Shown: positions 34,407 through 43,144 of the stretch, piece after piece
Position numbering within the stretch: the stretch's first letter is position 1
How the letters are laid out: the number at the start of each line of letters is the position of its first letter
Origin: Pseudanabaena sp. PCC 6802
Lineage (GTDB): Bacteria; Cyanobacteriota; Cyanobacteriia; Pseudanabaenales; Pseudanabaenaceae
Direction: 5' to 3'
DNA length: 64,000 nucleotides
Assembly: GCF_000332175.1 (NCBI RefSeq)
Contig: NZ_KB235910.1
Location: forward strand, 248,001-312,000
Notes under the pieces: model-generated
The model's input: only the letters and a program-made list of their open reading frames with translations
What the model was told of the DNA's origin: nothing
The model's database searches: none
Program-made: the position numbers and the translations under genes

Positions 34407-34550
34407 TAGCCGTAGACAGATCTGTTAGGACAGGGGGTGTGGGGGCTGCGCCCCCACGCAGGGGAGGCAGGGCAGTCTTGGGGGTTCCCCGCTAGAGCCA
34501 CTGCCGTGTTCCACCCCTGCACCCCGTCCTAAGCCTATTGGTCATAGCTA
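34407..34550 (+). mobile_element. Family A short element (144 bp)
   Basis: TA-flanked, identical in length to the copies at 6127 and 50379. It lies in the spacer between prk and radA with a family D element. The rest of the 610-base spacer (34044-34653) shows no gene. Confidence 0.85.
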
Positions 34551-34653
34551 TACCATCGAACTCTGGCAGTTGAGTACGATCCGGTAGACTTAAGGTGGGT
34601 GGGGTGTTGGCGATCGTCATAGGTCAAGAAGTTTGATATGACTCGATCTTAAC

Positions 34654-36093
34654 TCAATCGTTTGGATCGTCAGAAGAGGAAGTAACCGTGCGAGGCAAGG
34701 CAGCAATTATCGCATCCATGACTTTCCCGACTGGGACGAGTTCTAAACCATAGTCTTGCGTGACTTGAATATTGGGAATAATGGCGCGTTTGAAGCCTAG
34801 TTTGGCTGCTTCCTTGAGGCGCAAGTCGAGTTGCGAGACCGGACGCACCTGACCGCCTAAGCCAACTTCGCCAATCAGTACCGTACGCGGGTCGACAATG
34901 CGATCGCGGAAACTAGCAGCAACGGCGATCGCCACCCCCAAATCTACGGCTGGCTCCGCTACATTAATCCCTCCCGCCGATGCTAGATAGGCATCGAGCT
35001 TAGATAGCGGAATACCGATGCGTTTTTCTAAAACTGCCAGAATTTGCAGGAACCGATTTGTTTCAAGCCCTGTTGTAGTGCGGCGCGGCGAGCTATAACT
35101 GGTAGGACTGACGAGCGCTTGCAGCTCCACGACCAGGGGGCGTGTCCCCTCACAGGCAACGATCGTGGCAGTACCGGGTGCGGGTTCTTCGCGGTTGCCT
35201 AAGAACAATTCTGAAGGATTGCTCACCTCAATCAAACCCGACTCGGCCATTTCAAAGATGCCGATTTCCTGAGTGGCACCGAAGCGATTTTTGACCGATC
35301 GCAGTAGGCGATGGGTAGCAAAGCGATCGCCCTCAAAATACAAAACTGTATCCACTAGATGCTCCAGCACCTTAGGCCCCGCGATCGCCCCTTCTTTCGT
35401 GACATGTCCGACGATCAACAGGGTAATATTTTCGCGTTTCGCCACCCGCATCAGGACGGACGTACATTCTCGTACCTGCGATACCGAACCGGGTGCAGCG
35501 TTGAGACTGGCAAAATAAAGCGCTTGAATGCTATCAATTACGGCTACGGGCGGACGCAGGGATTGCAGTTCGTACACGATGGTTTCGAGGTCGGTTTCCG
35601 GCATCAAGTAAAGATTCTGAGCGTCCCGTTCGTGCAAGCCAAGGCGTTGCGATCGCAGTTTGACCTGCTGTGCCGATTCCTCTGCACAAACGTACAGAGT
35701 TGGGTACTTACGCATTAGCCTTTGCGCTGCCCCCAACAGTAACGTACTTTTCCCAATCCCAGGCTCGCCGCCAATCAGGACGAGCGAACCGGGAACGATG
35801 CCGCCGCCAAGCACGCGATCCAACTCCTCATAGCCTGACGGTAGGCGGGTTTGATGCGAATCATCAATCTGGGTCAGGGTCAGCGACTGCATGGGAGTGG
35901 CAGGTGCTGCAGCACCTTTAGTTTGGCGCTGGGTAAGGCGGCTAGCTAAAAGATTGGGGTTCCCAGGCGCGATCGCTTCGACGGATTGCTCCAGAATGGA
36001 TCCCCAGCTACTACAGTCAGGGCACCGCCCGTACATTTGCGGAAAATCGGAACCGCACTGAGTGCATACGTAGCGTGACTTTGATTTTGCCAT
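34654..36093 (-). CDS. radA: DNA repair protein RadA (Sms)
   Basis: A RecA-like ATPase that promotes branch migration during recombination. 479 residues from the ATG at 36093. The N-terminal zinc ribbon is CTQCGSDFPQMYGRCPDCSSWG. The Walker A motif is GGEPGIGKSTLLLGAA and Walker B VAVIDSIQALYF. The RadA-specific KNRFG motif is present (SVKNRFGATQEIGIFEM), and the C-terminal Lon-like domain contains YLASAGGINVAEPAVDLGVAIA. All catalytic elements are intact. A longer in-frame start nine codons earlier is less likely. Confidence 0.95.
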   Translation of the reverse strand: MAKSKSRYVCTQCGSDFPQMYGRCPDCSSWGSILEQSVEAIAPGNPNLLASRLTQRQTKGAAAPATPMQSLTLTQIDDSHQTRLPSGYEELDRVLGGGIVPGSLVLIGGEPGIGKSTLLLGAAQRLMRKYPTLYVCAEESAQQVKLRSQRLGLHERDAQNLYLMPETDLETIVYELQSLRPPVAVIDSIQALYFASLNAAPGSVSQVRECTSVLMRVAKRENITLLIVGHVTKEGAIAGPKVLEHLVDTVLYFEGDRFATHRLLRSVKNRFGATQEIGIFEMAESGLIEVSNPSELFLGNREEPAPGTATIVACEGTRPLVVELQALVSPTSYSSPRRTTTGLETNRFLQILAVLEKRIGIPLSKLDAYLASAGGINVAEPAVDLGVAIAVAASFRDRIVDPRTVLIGEVGLGGQVRPVSQLDLRLKEAAKLGFKRAIIPNIQVTQDYGLELVPVGKVMDAIIAALPRTVTSSSDDPND

Positions 36094-36314
36094 TTTGGAA
36101 TCGAGAGCACAACCTGCCACTTTTTTGCGGCAAATTTGTCATAATATAATGTGGCTTTTTGTAACAATTATGTGGAAATTCTTGATTTCTTTGCACTATA
36201 GCAAACGATCTCGTGTTGTCACTGATATTAATCGAACAGCATTTCACGTTCAGACGCCTGCTTAGATTGTTAAAGGCAGCAGATGGTGAGGAGTTGAAGG
36301 AGTTGGAGCAGTCT

Positions 36315-37541
36315 ATGGTTAGCTTGTGTCAGGATCGACATTATTTGTCATATATCTCATGTACTGCACTAACAGTAGTAATGATATCTAGTTTGACATC
36401 TACAAGAGTTGAAGCTCAAGCATCAGTTCCTAACCGAAAAATAAGCAATAGTGCAGTCAAAGTAATACCTAGAAACAGTACGTTACCTCAAATATCGCCC
36501 AAGGTAACCGACTCAACCTCACCAGCATTACCTGCCATCCCTTACCGCGATCCTAAACTTGCTACGCCTGCCAGTACGCCAGTTGGTAGTCCCGAAGATG
36601 AATTTAAAGCCGCTTCCGACTACCTGTTAGGCCCAGGCGATGAACTTGACATCAGGGTTTTTGGCTACGATGAATATACTGGTACGCAGCTAATTTTACC
36701 TGACGGCACCATTACGCTACCCGTGGTGGGCAGAATGACAGCAGCCGGACAAACTCCTGCGTTACTAACTCAAAATATTACAGCTCAACTGCAAACCCTA
36801 CTAGTAGAACCAGTTGTAACCGTGCGAGTGTCAAGGTTGCGACCTTTACTCATCAATATCACTGGCGAGGTACAGCGACCGGGGCCAATTCAACTCAGGG
36901 CACTCACAGGCGAGGGTACGACCTCGGCGACTGGGGAAAGTGTTGTCACGGCTGGCTCTATCCCGACGGTGAGCACGGCGATCGCTTCGGCGGGCGGTAT
37001 TACCAAAAACGCTGATGTTAGGAATGTAGTACTCAAGCGCCAAAAGTTCACTGGCGAAACCGTATCGATTAAGCTTAATTTGTGGGAAGCGGTGAGATCG
37101 GCTACTAATACGCCGGATATCATCTTGCGCGATGGAGATACGCTGTTTATTCCTAAAGCAACCGAGGCAACAGAAATCGATCCAAAATTACTGAGTCGCT
37201 CTACACTTGCACCTAAGACTGTTCGGATTACAGTATTTGGTGAGGTAAAATCCCCAGGCGAACATCAGGTGGCTCCCGACAGTACCATTTCTAAGGCTGT
37301 AGGCGTAGCGGGCGGCCCCACTAAGGAGGCCAACCTGGCTGCGGTTGCCTACGTGCGTCTAAATGAGAATGGCACGATTGTAAAGCAAGGTCTGGATTTG
37401 AGTAATTTGAGCGACAACGTGCAGGTACAGGAAGGCGACGTGGTAATTGTGCCGAGAACTGATGTTGCTACCTTCGGCGATATCCTGCAAACTGCCTCAA
37501 CCATACTCAATCCACTCCTCCTGTTTCGCATTCTGCGTTAA
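36315..37541 (+). CDS. Polysaccharide export protein (Wza/OPX family, SLBB domains)
   Basis: 408 residues from the ATG at 36315, which gives a signal peptide (ALTVVMISSLTSTRVEAQA). After a Ser/Thr/Pro linker, the poly_export domain begins at SDYLLGPGDELDIRVFGYDEYTG and includes ILPDGTITLPVVGRMTAAGQT. Two SLBB-type segments follow (LINITGEVQRPGPIQL and RITVFGEVKSPGEHQVAPDSTISKAVGVAGGPTKEA). The product should be an outer-membrane or periplasmic channel component for exopolysaccharide. No lipobox is evident. An in-frame GTG at 36213 would add 34 residues before the signal. No kinase/polymerase partner is adjacent. Confidence 0.9.
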   Translation: MVSLCQDRHYLSYISCTALTVVMISSLTSTRVEAQASVPNRKISNSAVKVIPRNSTLPQISPKVTDSTSPALPAIPYRDPKLATPASTPVGSPEDEFKAASDYLLGPGDELDIRVFGYDEYTGTQLILPDGTITLPVVGRMTAAGQTPALLTQNITAQLQTLLVEPVVTVRVSRLRPLLINITGEVQRPGPIQLRALTGEGTTSATGESVVTAGSIPTVSTAIASAGGITKNADVRNVVLKRQKFTGETVSIKLNLWEAVRSATNTPDIILRDGDTLFIPKATEATEIDPKLLSRSTLAPKTVRITVFGEVKSPGEHQVAPDSTISKAVGVAGGPTKEANLAAVAYVRLNENGTIVKQGLDLSNLSDNVQVQEGDVVIVPRTDVATFGDILQTASTILNPLLLFRILR

Positions 37542-37589
37542 GAGGATTTCTAACCTACAAACCCTCTTTTTGTCACAGGTTTAGTCCGC

Positions 37590-37708
37590 TCCCAAATCCG
37601 CATTAATTACCCCTAATATCGTCTGGCGACTGGAAGTTCGGCTACACAAACAAAGTCCGCGCAGGCGGACTTCGAGTAAAAAGGGGTTGGCAACCCAGGA
37701 TTTGGCAT
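37590..37708 (-). mobile_element. Family C short element, intact-size inverted copy
   Basis: CCAAATCC at the left and GGATTTGG at the right end, with the interior (CTGGCGACTGGAAGT, GTCCGCGCAGGCGGAC) of family C in reverse orientation. It lies in the spacer before the cupin gene. Confidence 0.7.
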
Positions 37709-37825
37709 AAAAAAATTGGCCTCAACACAAATCATATTTCGATCGCTTTGGCAACATAAATTACAAATCTTAAAAATTAGATACACTAACCTAACTTTCA
37801 GCGCTACCTGATTGAGGGAATTTCT

Positions 37826-38266
37826 ATGAGTGCGATCGATGGTGTTGAAATCAAGTACCTTACCTCCATGAAAAGTGGAATGGCGGAGTTCTACACGCCG
37901 CAAAGCTGTCACGAAACAATGCTGGTACAGGTGAAACCGTGGGCAAACGACGATCTGTTCGTGCATCATTTTCAAACCGATCAGCTACTGGTAGTGCGAG
38001 GCAGCTTTGTATTGGTGATTCTGCAAAACCGCCGCTATAGCTACATTGGCATGAGCGAACATCTGCCATGCGTAGTAAAAATACCGCCTAATATTCCTCA
38101 TGCTGCTATTAACTTTAGCGAGGAGCCTTGCGTTATGGTCAATGCGGTATTGCGTCATGGCAAGGTACACGAACGAGACTACACTCCTTTACGGCGACCT
38201 TTCCCATACGACATGGCAGCGGCAAAAGCAGCATTAGAGCGTCTAGTTTCTCCTCTTAGTGCCTGA
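37826..38266 (+). CDS. Cupin-like (RmlC-fold) protein
   Basis: 146 residues. The beta-rich central part (ETMLVQVKPWANDDLFVHHFQTDQLLVVRGSFVLVIL and YIGMSEHLPCVVKIPPNIPHAAINFSEEPCVMVNAVL) follows the sugar-epimerase/cupin pattern, with His residues in FVHHFQTD and IPHAAI placed as in metal cupins. It resembles dTDP-4-keto-6-deoxyhexose 3,5-epimerase relatives, but the catalytic His/Asp pair cannot be assigned with confidence. The ATG is preceded by GAGGGAA. Neighbourhood with an export protein fits a sugar role (inference). Confidence 0.72.
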   Translation: MSAIDGVEIKYLTSMKSGMAEFYTPQSCHETMLVQVKPWANDDLFVHHFQTDQLLVVRGSFVLVILQNRRYSYIGMSEHLPCVVKIPPNIPHAAINFSEEPCVMVNAVLRHGKVHERDYTPLRRPFPYDMAAAKAALERLVSPLSA

Positions 38267-38359
38267 CCTGGTTGCAAATCTTGCCGAGTTTCATCCTCCT
38301 CTGATGTCAGCCGCCAATCTATTAACTGGCTATCTCTCCAACCGAACGTCTATTCGCTC

Positions 38360-38725
38360 TTAGTCTCGATAGATATCAAGTTCGTCAATCCTCATCTCAA
38401 AAGGATCGCCTTTACTAGGTGGAGGAGAAATGCGGATTTTGCCGATACTGACAAAGCTTTTGAGGGTAGTGGCGATCGCGAAAACTTCGTTCAGTACGCT
38501 CCAACTAGTTTTTAAGTCAGGGCAGTTAATTACTAAGGTCATGGCACTGGAATCAGTTGTAAAATACCATTCACAACTAGAGAGTAATACTTCAATCTTA
38601 TTAGGACAAGCATCGTAAAAGTTTTTGCCAATCGCTACTTCTAATTGCCTGCGCAAGAAACTATCTATTTGCGTTGTTTGAGAGGGGGGGAGATCGTCTG
38701 GCGATCGCGAAAATTCTTTTGTCAT
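38360..38725 (-). CDS. Unidentified protein, last of a four-gene cluster
   Basis: 121 residues, no signal or membrane segment. A helical N-terminal half (IDSFLRRQLEVAIGKNFYDACPNKIEVLLSSCEWYF) is followed by alternating strands (SAMTLVINCPDLKTSWSVLNEVFAIATTLKSFVSIGKIRISPP) and an acidic end. I do not recognise it. It starts 3 bases after the 217-residue gene's stop, so the two are co-transcribed and probably translated in coupling. Confidence 0.7.
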   Translation of the reverse strand: MTKEFSRSPDDLPPSQTTQIDSFLRRQLEVAIGKNFYDACPNKIEVLLSSCEWYFTTDSSAMTLVINCPDLKTSWSVLNEVFAIATTLKSFVSIGKIRISPPPSKGDPFEMRIDELDIYRD

Positions 38726-38728
38726 AGA

Positions 38729-39382
38729 TTAAAAAAACGCAAATCCAGTTTCTGCCAAATATATCTCATCCCAAGAAGGCGATCGGTAGTCGCGATTGAT
38801 GCCGCGATCGACATGACCGACAATACTTGGGAGGTCGTAGCTCGCGATTTCCTCTTTGAGAAAAGCAGCGAGCTTTTCTTCCCAACCATCGGGATAATTT
38901 CTGATAACTGGATGCTTGACGATGAGAGACTGATACTGACCTTTATCCGGATCGAGAATGACATCGAGCGCGATCGCGGCCAAAGGTCGTACGAAAATAC
39001 CAGTAGCTGCGATCTGAAATTCAGAATCAAGTCTCCTTTGTTTGAAAACAACAATAAAATGTCCGCCTTCTGGAATTTTATAAGGCACTTTGCTGGGATC
39101 CCTGACTGGTTTGACTTCGAGGTTATATCCTTTAGTTAAACCCTCTCCCAGAGTTATCCCATCATATTGTTGGTCGGGATGGGGAATAAAAATCGTAAAT
39201 TGATGCAAGTCTAACCAGGGATTGACAACTGCTTCGTCAGTTTCAGTTTTCCAGTCGCGGTATAACCCGAACATTTCTTGACCGAGATTGCTTTCGCGAT
39301 CGCAGATATTGATCGAGGCCATGTTAAGCACGCACTGGTCAAACTTATTAGTTCCCAGTATCTCTGAGGCTAAAATTTCCAT
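38729..39382 (-). CDS. Unidentified soluble protein in a four-gene cluster
   Basis: 217 residues. Sequence is acidic and aromatic, with VNPWLDLHQFTIFIPHPDQQYDGITLGEGLTKGYNLEVKPVRDPSKVPYKIPEGGHFIVVFKQRR suggesting an extended beta sheet. There is no signal peptide, no transmembrane segment and no motif I can name. It is followed immediately by the 121-residue gene and preceded after about 20 bases by the 48-codon frame. A cyanobacteria-restricted family is my guess from context. Confidence 0.7.
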   Translation of the reverse strand: MEILASEILGTNKFDQCVLNMASINICDRESNLGQEMFGLYRDWKTETDEAVVNPWLDLHQFTIFIPHPDQQYDGITLGEGLTKGYNLEVKPVRDPSKVPYKIPEGGHFIVVFKQRRLDSEFQIAATGIFVRPLAAIALDVILDPDKGQYQSLIVKHPVIRNYPDGWEEKLAAFLKEEIASYDLPSIVGHVDRGINRDYRSPSWDEIYLAETGFAFF

Positions 39383-39400
39383 AATTCCATAAAAAGAAGA

Positions 39401-39547
39401 TTATTTACGCGCAACAGCTAATTGATTTTGACATTCGATCGCGATCGCATTGGCAATACTCTCTGGATATTCAGCTAAAAAGTGTAGCTCGGGTCGTACT
39501 CGCTCGCCATTATTGTAGACTTGAATTATCCATTTATCTCTGGCAAT
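39401..39547 (-). CDS. Small 48-residue protein with possible ATT start
   Basis: The frame reads IARDKWIIQVYNNGERVRPELHFLAEYPESIANAIAIE and ends CQNQLAVARK. It looks genuinely coding: balanced composition, a strand-strand-helix pattern, and in-register codon use. There is no ATG, GTG or TTG in frame near its beginning. The first codon after the upstream stop is ATT, overlapping it as TAATT, so coupled initiation at ATT is possible. The alternative is that it is the tail of a frameshifted longer protein. Confidence 0.4.
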   Translation of the reverse strand: MARDKWIIQVYNNGERVRPELHFLAEYPESIANAIAIECQNQLAVARK

Positions 39548-39807
39548 TAAGTTTCTAACTGTTGGGTTGGTTGTTCGGGAAATAATCCTAATTGTATTGC
39601 TAATTCCCGAGCAACATGGACTAAAAATTTAGCGCTATCGGGGTTATCGTGATGAGCGAAATATGCTGCTACTTTAGTCATAGTTTGGACTAAACCAGCA
39701 TCAATTAATTCCATGTTGCTATCCAATATTTCGGGTTCTTTTCCATTCGGACACGCAAGCAGTTGGTTTATGACCTCCATATAGAGATCTTCGCGTTGTG
39801 CTGTCAT
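39547..39807 (-). CDS. Stand-alone copy of the N-terminal module of CHAT/TPR proteins
   Basis: 86 residues. EVINQLLACPNGKEPEILDSNMELIDAGLVQTMTKVAAYFAHH matches, from memory, the N-terminal stretch that precedes TPR and CHAT-protease domains in many cyanobacterial proteins (INQLLxCPxGxExEIL...LVQTMxxVA). Here it stops after ARELAIQLGLFPEQPTQQLET, with no TPR or CHAT part. It heads the cluster of four minus-strand genes. It may be a deliberate small adaptor or a truncated remnant. Function unknown. Confidence 0.65.
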   Translation of the reverse strand: MTAQREDLYMEVINQLLACPNGKEPEILDSNMELIDAGLVQTMTKVAAYFAHHDNPDSAKFLVHVARELAIQLGLFPEQPTQQLET

Positions 39808-40199
39808 AGTGAAATTTCCGCCAGCTTAGTAGGAGAAAAATTATTTACGCAGAGAGGTACCATACCCTTGAACATAAACGCGATCGATTTTTGTATTTGT
39901 TGCTGCTGTTACAAGTTGCTAAAAAGCAACTCGTTAGGTTTAAGAATTAAGCTTTTTTTCCAGTTTTAGTGGCGAACTTCGTATTTGCTGGATTGGTCGC
40001 TATTCCCATAGCATCGTTACCCGGTCAGTAAAGCGATCGCCGTCCAAAATATTCGTACTGGCCCTAATAATCGATTCGGATCGCCTACCTTTAGTTACGG
40101 ACTTATCGATCCCATTTAAAACTAGTTAAGAACCAGTTGCACTCAGAAGATCCCGACGATGTTATGGTGGGATTAGCTAGTTCGTTAAATTTGGGTGCA
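39808..40199. other. Spacer between divergent transcription units
   Basis: About 390 bases containing the promoters of the four-gene cluster (minus) and the cyclophilin gene (plus). A small hairpin (GTTGCT...AGCAAC, 39915-39930) is the only structure I see. The in-frame extension of the cyclophilin gene to a TTG at 40137 is possible but unconvincing. Confidence 0.35.
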
Positions 40200-41306
40200 A
40201 TGTTTAGCAAAAAGTTTTCCGTAAAGCGGCTGTTAGGCATGTTTGCTGTTGCCTTTGCTGTAGTCATGTCAGCAGTATTATTCTACGCACAGCCCAGTGA
40301 GGCGGCACTAATTGCAGCCTTGCCATCTACAACTGCAATCAAAGATCCCAGAATTCTCCTGCGCCAAGCGCTGCCAATTGAAAACTCGCAAATACGCGAC
40401 GTGCAGCAAAAACTAGAAAAATTGCCCCGTCAAACTAACTTGAAGCGCTGGGGTAACATATCTAGTGATGTCGATAACGTCGTTCAAACGCTGACACAGC
40501 AAAGTGACAAAATCTTAGCTAGCGTTGCTCCTGCTCAAAAAGAAGCAGCGATCGCTACCCTTGCGGATTTAAATAAAACACTCATCCCTCTACAAGAAGC
40601 AGTCGCTGCCAAGGACCGCAACAAAGTTAAGCCTCTGGTAGAGAAGTCATTAGAGTATGTTGGCTTATTAGAAAGTCAAATGGTACAGAATTTCCCTTTC
40701 CAAGTGCCAGATGCCTATGCTAATTTACCTCAGCTTAAAGGCAGGGCGATCGTGGAGATGGAAACCGAAAAAGGAGCGATCGCAATGACCCTAGATGGTT
40801 TCAGCGCTCCTGTAAATGCAGGGCAATTTGCCGATCTCGTGCAACGGGGATTTTACAATGGCTTAGTGTTTAACCGCGCTGACGATAACTATTTCTTGCA
40901 AGCAGGCGATCCGCCTGGCGATGCCGATGGCTTTGTTGACAAAAAAACTGGCAAAGTCCGTACAGTACCGCTAGAAATTCGCATTCCCAGTAAAAAAGAA
41001 CCCATATATGGCAAGCCTCTTGCCGATGCGGGCTTCGATCGCGTCACCCCTGTCCTGCCCTTCTCTGCCTATGGCACGCTAGCAATGGCACATCCCGGCA
41101 ACGATCCTAATGGTGGTTCTTCACAGTTTTTTATCTACCTGTTTGAATCTGACCTTACGCCTGCGGGTTTGAACTTGATTGATGGCAACTACACGGCATT
41201 TGGCTACGTTACCGAAGGGGAAGAGGTTTTGCGCAACCTCAAACTAGGGGACAAAATTATCTCTGCTAAGTTGGTAGCTGGAGCCGAGAATCTGGTGCAG
41301 CCATAG
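40200..41306 (+). CDS. CYP38/TLP40-like lumenal peptidyl-prolyl isomerase
   Basis: 368 residues from the ATG at 40200 (MFSKKFSVKRLLGMFAVAFAVVMSAV), which gives a signal for the thylakoid lumen or periplasm; ATG at 40164 is an alternative. A helical N-terminal domain (about 40-190, leucine-rich) precedes a cyclophilin domain (GAIAMTLDGFSAPVNAGQFADLVQRGFYNGLVFNRA ... GTLAMAHPGNDPNGGSSQFFIYL). This two-part layout is that of plant CYP38, which supports photosystem II assembly. The cyclophilin active-site residues are divergent, as in CYP38, so isomerase activity may be lost. phoH follows after 9 bases. Confidence 0.88.
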   Translation: MFSKKFSVKRLLGMFAVAFAVVMSAVLFYAQPSEAALIAALPSTTAIKDPRILLRQALPIENSQIRDVQQKLEKLPRQTNLKRWGNISSDVDNVVQTLTQQSDKILASVAPAQKEAAIATLADLNKTLIPLQEAVAAKDRNKVKPLVEKSLEYVGLLESQMVQNFPFQVPDAYANLPQLKGRAIVEMETEKGAIAMTLDGFSAPVNAGQFADLVQRGFYNGLVFNRADDNYFLQAGDPPGDADGFVDKKTGKVRTVPLEIRIPSKKEPIYGKPLADAGFDRVTPVLPFSAYGTLAMAHPGNDPNGGSSQFFIYLFESDLTPAGLNLIDGNYTAFGYVTEGEEVLRNLKLGDKIISAKLVAGAENLVQP

Positions 41307-41315
41307 AGTCAAAAC

Positions 41316-42263
41316 ATGGACGCTCCTACAGTCATTCTTTTACCGACACCAAGCAGTGCTATGCGATTGGCGGGCGAGCGGGAGGAAAATCTCAAGCTGA
41401 TTGCCAAGCTAACTGGTGCTAAGCTGTTGCTGCGCGGCCAGGAACTCACGATTGGTGGAACTGAGCCACAGGTGGCTATCTGTCAAAAGCTAATCTACGG
41501 GTTACAACAATTATGGTTGCAGGATCGCGAGATTTCTGCCGTTGATATTGCAGCAGCCAAGCAAGCTCTCGATACGAATCGGATGCAGGAATGGAGCGAT
41601 CGCCCTACTATTGCCCGTACCCGTCGCGGCGAAATGCTTCAGTCTCGGACATTTCGACAAAAGCAGTACATGCAGGCGATCTCCAACCACGATCTGACAT
41701 TTGGTATTGGCCCGGCTGGTACGGGTAAAACCTTTTTGGCGGTGGTGGCAGCCGTGCAAGCGCTGCAAAATAATGAGGTGGAGCGTTTAATTTTAACGCG
41801 ACCTGCTGTAGAAGCAGGAGAGCGGCTGGGATTCTTACCGGGCGATCTGCAACAAAAGATCGGTCCGTATCTGCGCCCGCTCTACGATGCTCTCTACGAG
41901 TTAATCGATCCTGAGAAAATACCCCAGATGATGGAACGGGGCATCATTGAAGTAGCACCGCTTGCTTATATGCGAGGACGTACGCTCAATAACTCCTTTA
42001 TCATTGTGGACGAAGCGCAAAATACTACACCGGCCCAGATCAAAATGGTACTAACTCGTCTGGGATTCAAGTCGCGCATGGTAGTGACGGGAGACCTTAC
42101 CCAAATCGATCTGCCAGCCCCCCAAAAGTCAGGTTTAGTAGTTGCCAAGGAGCTTCTACAGAACGTGGAGGGCATTGCCTTTGTGATGTTTAATAAATCG
42201 GATGTCGTACGACATCCACTGGTGCAGCGCATCGTTGCCGCTTATGAAAAGGCGGGTAGTTGA
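41316..42263 (+). CDS. phoH: PhoH-family ATPase
   Basis: 315 residues. The P-loop is GIGPAGTGKTFLAVVAAV (about 128-145), with RPAVEAGERLGFLPGDLQQKIGPYLRPLYDAL and Walker B IIVDEAQNTTPAQIKMVLTRLG and SKMVVTGD-like (SRMVVTGDLTQIDLP). The N-terminal KH-like region (RLAGEREENLKLIAKLTGAKLLLRGQEL) is normal for bacterial PhoH. The family is linked to RNA metabolism and phosphate stress; the biochemical role is not settled. It is co-transcribed with the cyclophilin gene by spacing. Confidence 0.93.
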   Translation: MDAPTVILLPTPSSAMRLAGEREENLKLIAKLTGAKLLLRGQELTIGGTEPQVAICQKLIYGLQQLWLQDREISAVDIAAAKQALDTNRMQEWSDRPTIARTRRGEMLQSRTFRQKQYMQAISNHDLTFGIGPAGTGKTFLAVVAAVQALQNNEVERLILTRPAVEAGERLGFLPGDLQQKIGPYLRPLYDALYELIDPEKIPQMMERGIIEVAPLAYMRGRTLNNSFIIVDEAQNTTPAQIKMVLTRLGFKSRMVVTGDLTQIDLPAPQKSGLVVAKELLQNVEGIAFVMFNKSDVVRHPLVQRIVAAYEKAGS

Positions 42264-42289
42264 GAACCAAAAGTTCTGTGATATAGCGG

Positions 42290-43138
42290 TCAAATCCGTC
42301 GATAAATGGCATCGCTGACGCGACATATGTCGCGGATCTCCCTGGGATCGTGCACGCGTAGCACATTCGTTCCCCCCGCGATCGCCACAGTACAGGCGGC
42401 GGTTGTCCCCCAAAGTCGCCCAGTGGGATCGGGCTGATTGCACAGCTTGCCAATAAAGCTTTTACGCGATACCCCAACTAAAATGGGACAATCGAGTTGT
42501 TGCAGTTCGGATAGATGCCGCAGTAACTCCAGGTTATGTTCTAGGGTCTTACCAAAACCGATACCAGGATCGATGGCAATCAGATGTGGGGGAACTCCAG
42601 CCGCGATCGCCTGAGATATCCGAGCGGCTAGGTATTGCCTCACTTCAACAACTACATCCTGATAGTGGGGGTTCATTTGCATCGTGCGCGGCTCCCCTTG
42701 CATGTGCATGAGGATAATGGGAACCCGACACCGCGCGGCTAAGGGCAACATATTGACATCGAGCGTGCCAGCCGAGACATCATTGATAATGTCAGCCCCA
42801 ACCTGGATCGCCGCCTCTGCCACTGCTGCCTTAGTCGTATCAACTGAAATGGGAATATCTGGATACTTGCTGCGAATTGCCTCGATCGCTGGGAGGACGC
42901 GATCGATCTCGTCACTGGTACTTACAGCTTCCGCGCCCGGACGTGTAGACTCGCCACCGATATCAAGAATGTCTGCGTAGGGAATCAAGCGATCGGCATG
43001 GGCTAGAGCGCCACCCGCCGAATTAAACAGGCCACCATCGCTAAAGCTATCTGGCGTAACATTAATGACACCCATGAGATAAGTACGCTTATCCCACACA
43101 AAAGCGCGATCGCGGATCTGCCAGGACGGCATGCTCAT
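42290..43138 (-). CDS. folP: Dihydropteroate synthase
   Basis: Joins p-aminobenzoate to the pterin in folate synthesis (the sulfonamide target). 282 residues with TYLMGVINVTPDSFSDGG (about 19-36), DIGGESTRPGAE, ISVDTTKAAVAEAA, DIINDVSAG, MHMQGEPRTMQ, IDPGIGFGKTLEHN and the C-terminal RVHDPREIRDICRVSDA. All pABA and pterin contact motifs are intact. It is 6 bases downstream of bcp, so bcp-folP is an operon. A scrambled fragment of its sequence recurs at 48921-49022. Confidence 0.96.
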   Translation of the reverse strand: MSMPSWQIRDRAFVWDKRTYLMGVINVTPDSFSDGGLFNSAGGALAHADRLIPYADILDIGGESTRPGAEAVSTSDEIDRVLPAIEAIRSKYPDIPISVDTTKAAVAEAAIQVGADIINDVSAGTLDVNMLPLAARCRVPIILMHMQGEPRTMQMNPHYQDVVVEVRQYLAARISQAIAAGVPPHLIAIDPGIGFGKTLEHNLELLRHLSELQQLDCPILVGVSRKSFIGKLCNQPDPTGRLWGTTAACTVAIAGGTNVLRVHDPREIRDICRVSDAIYRRI

Positions 43139-43144
43139 AGTCGA

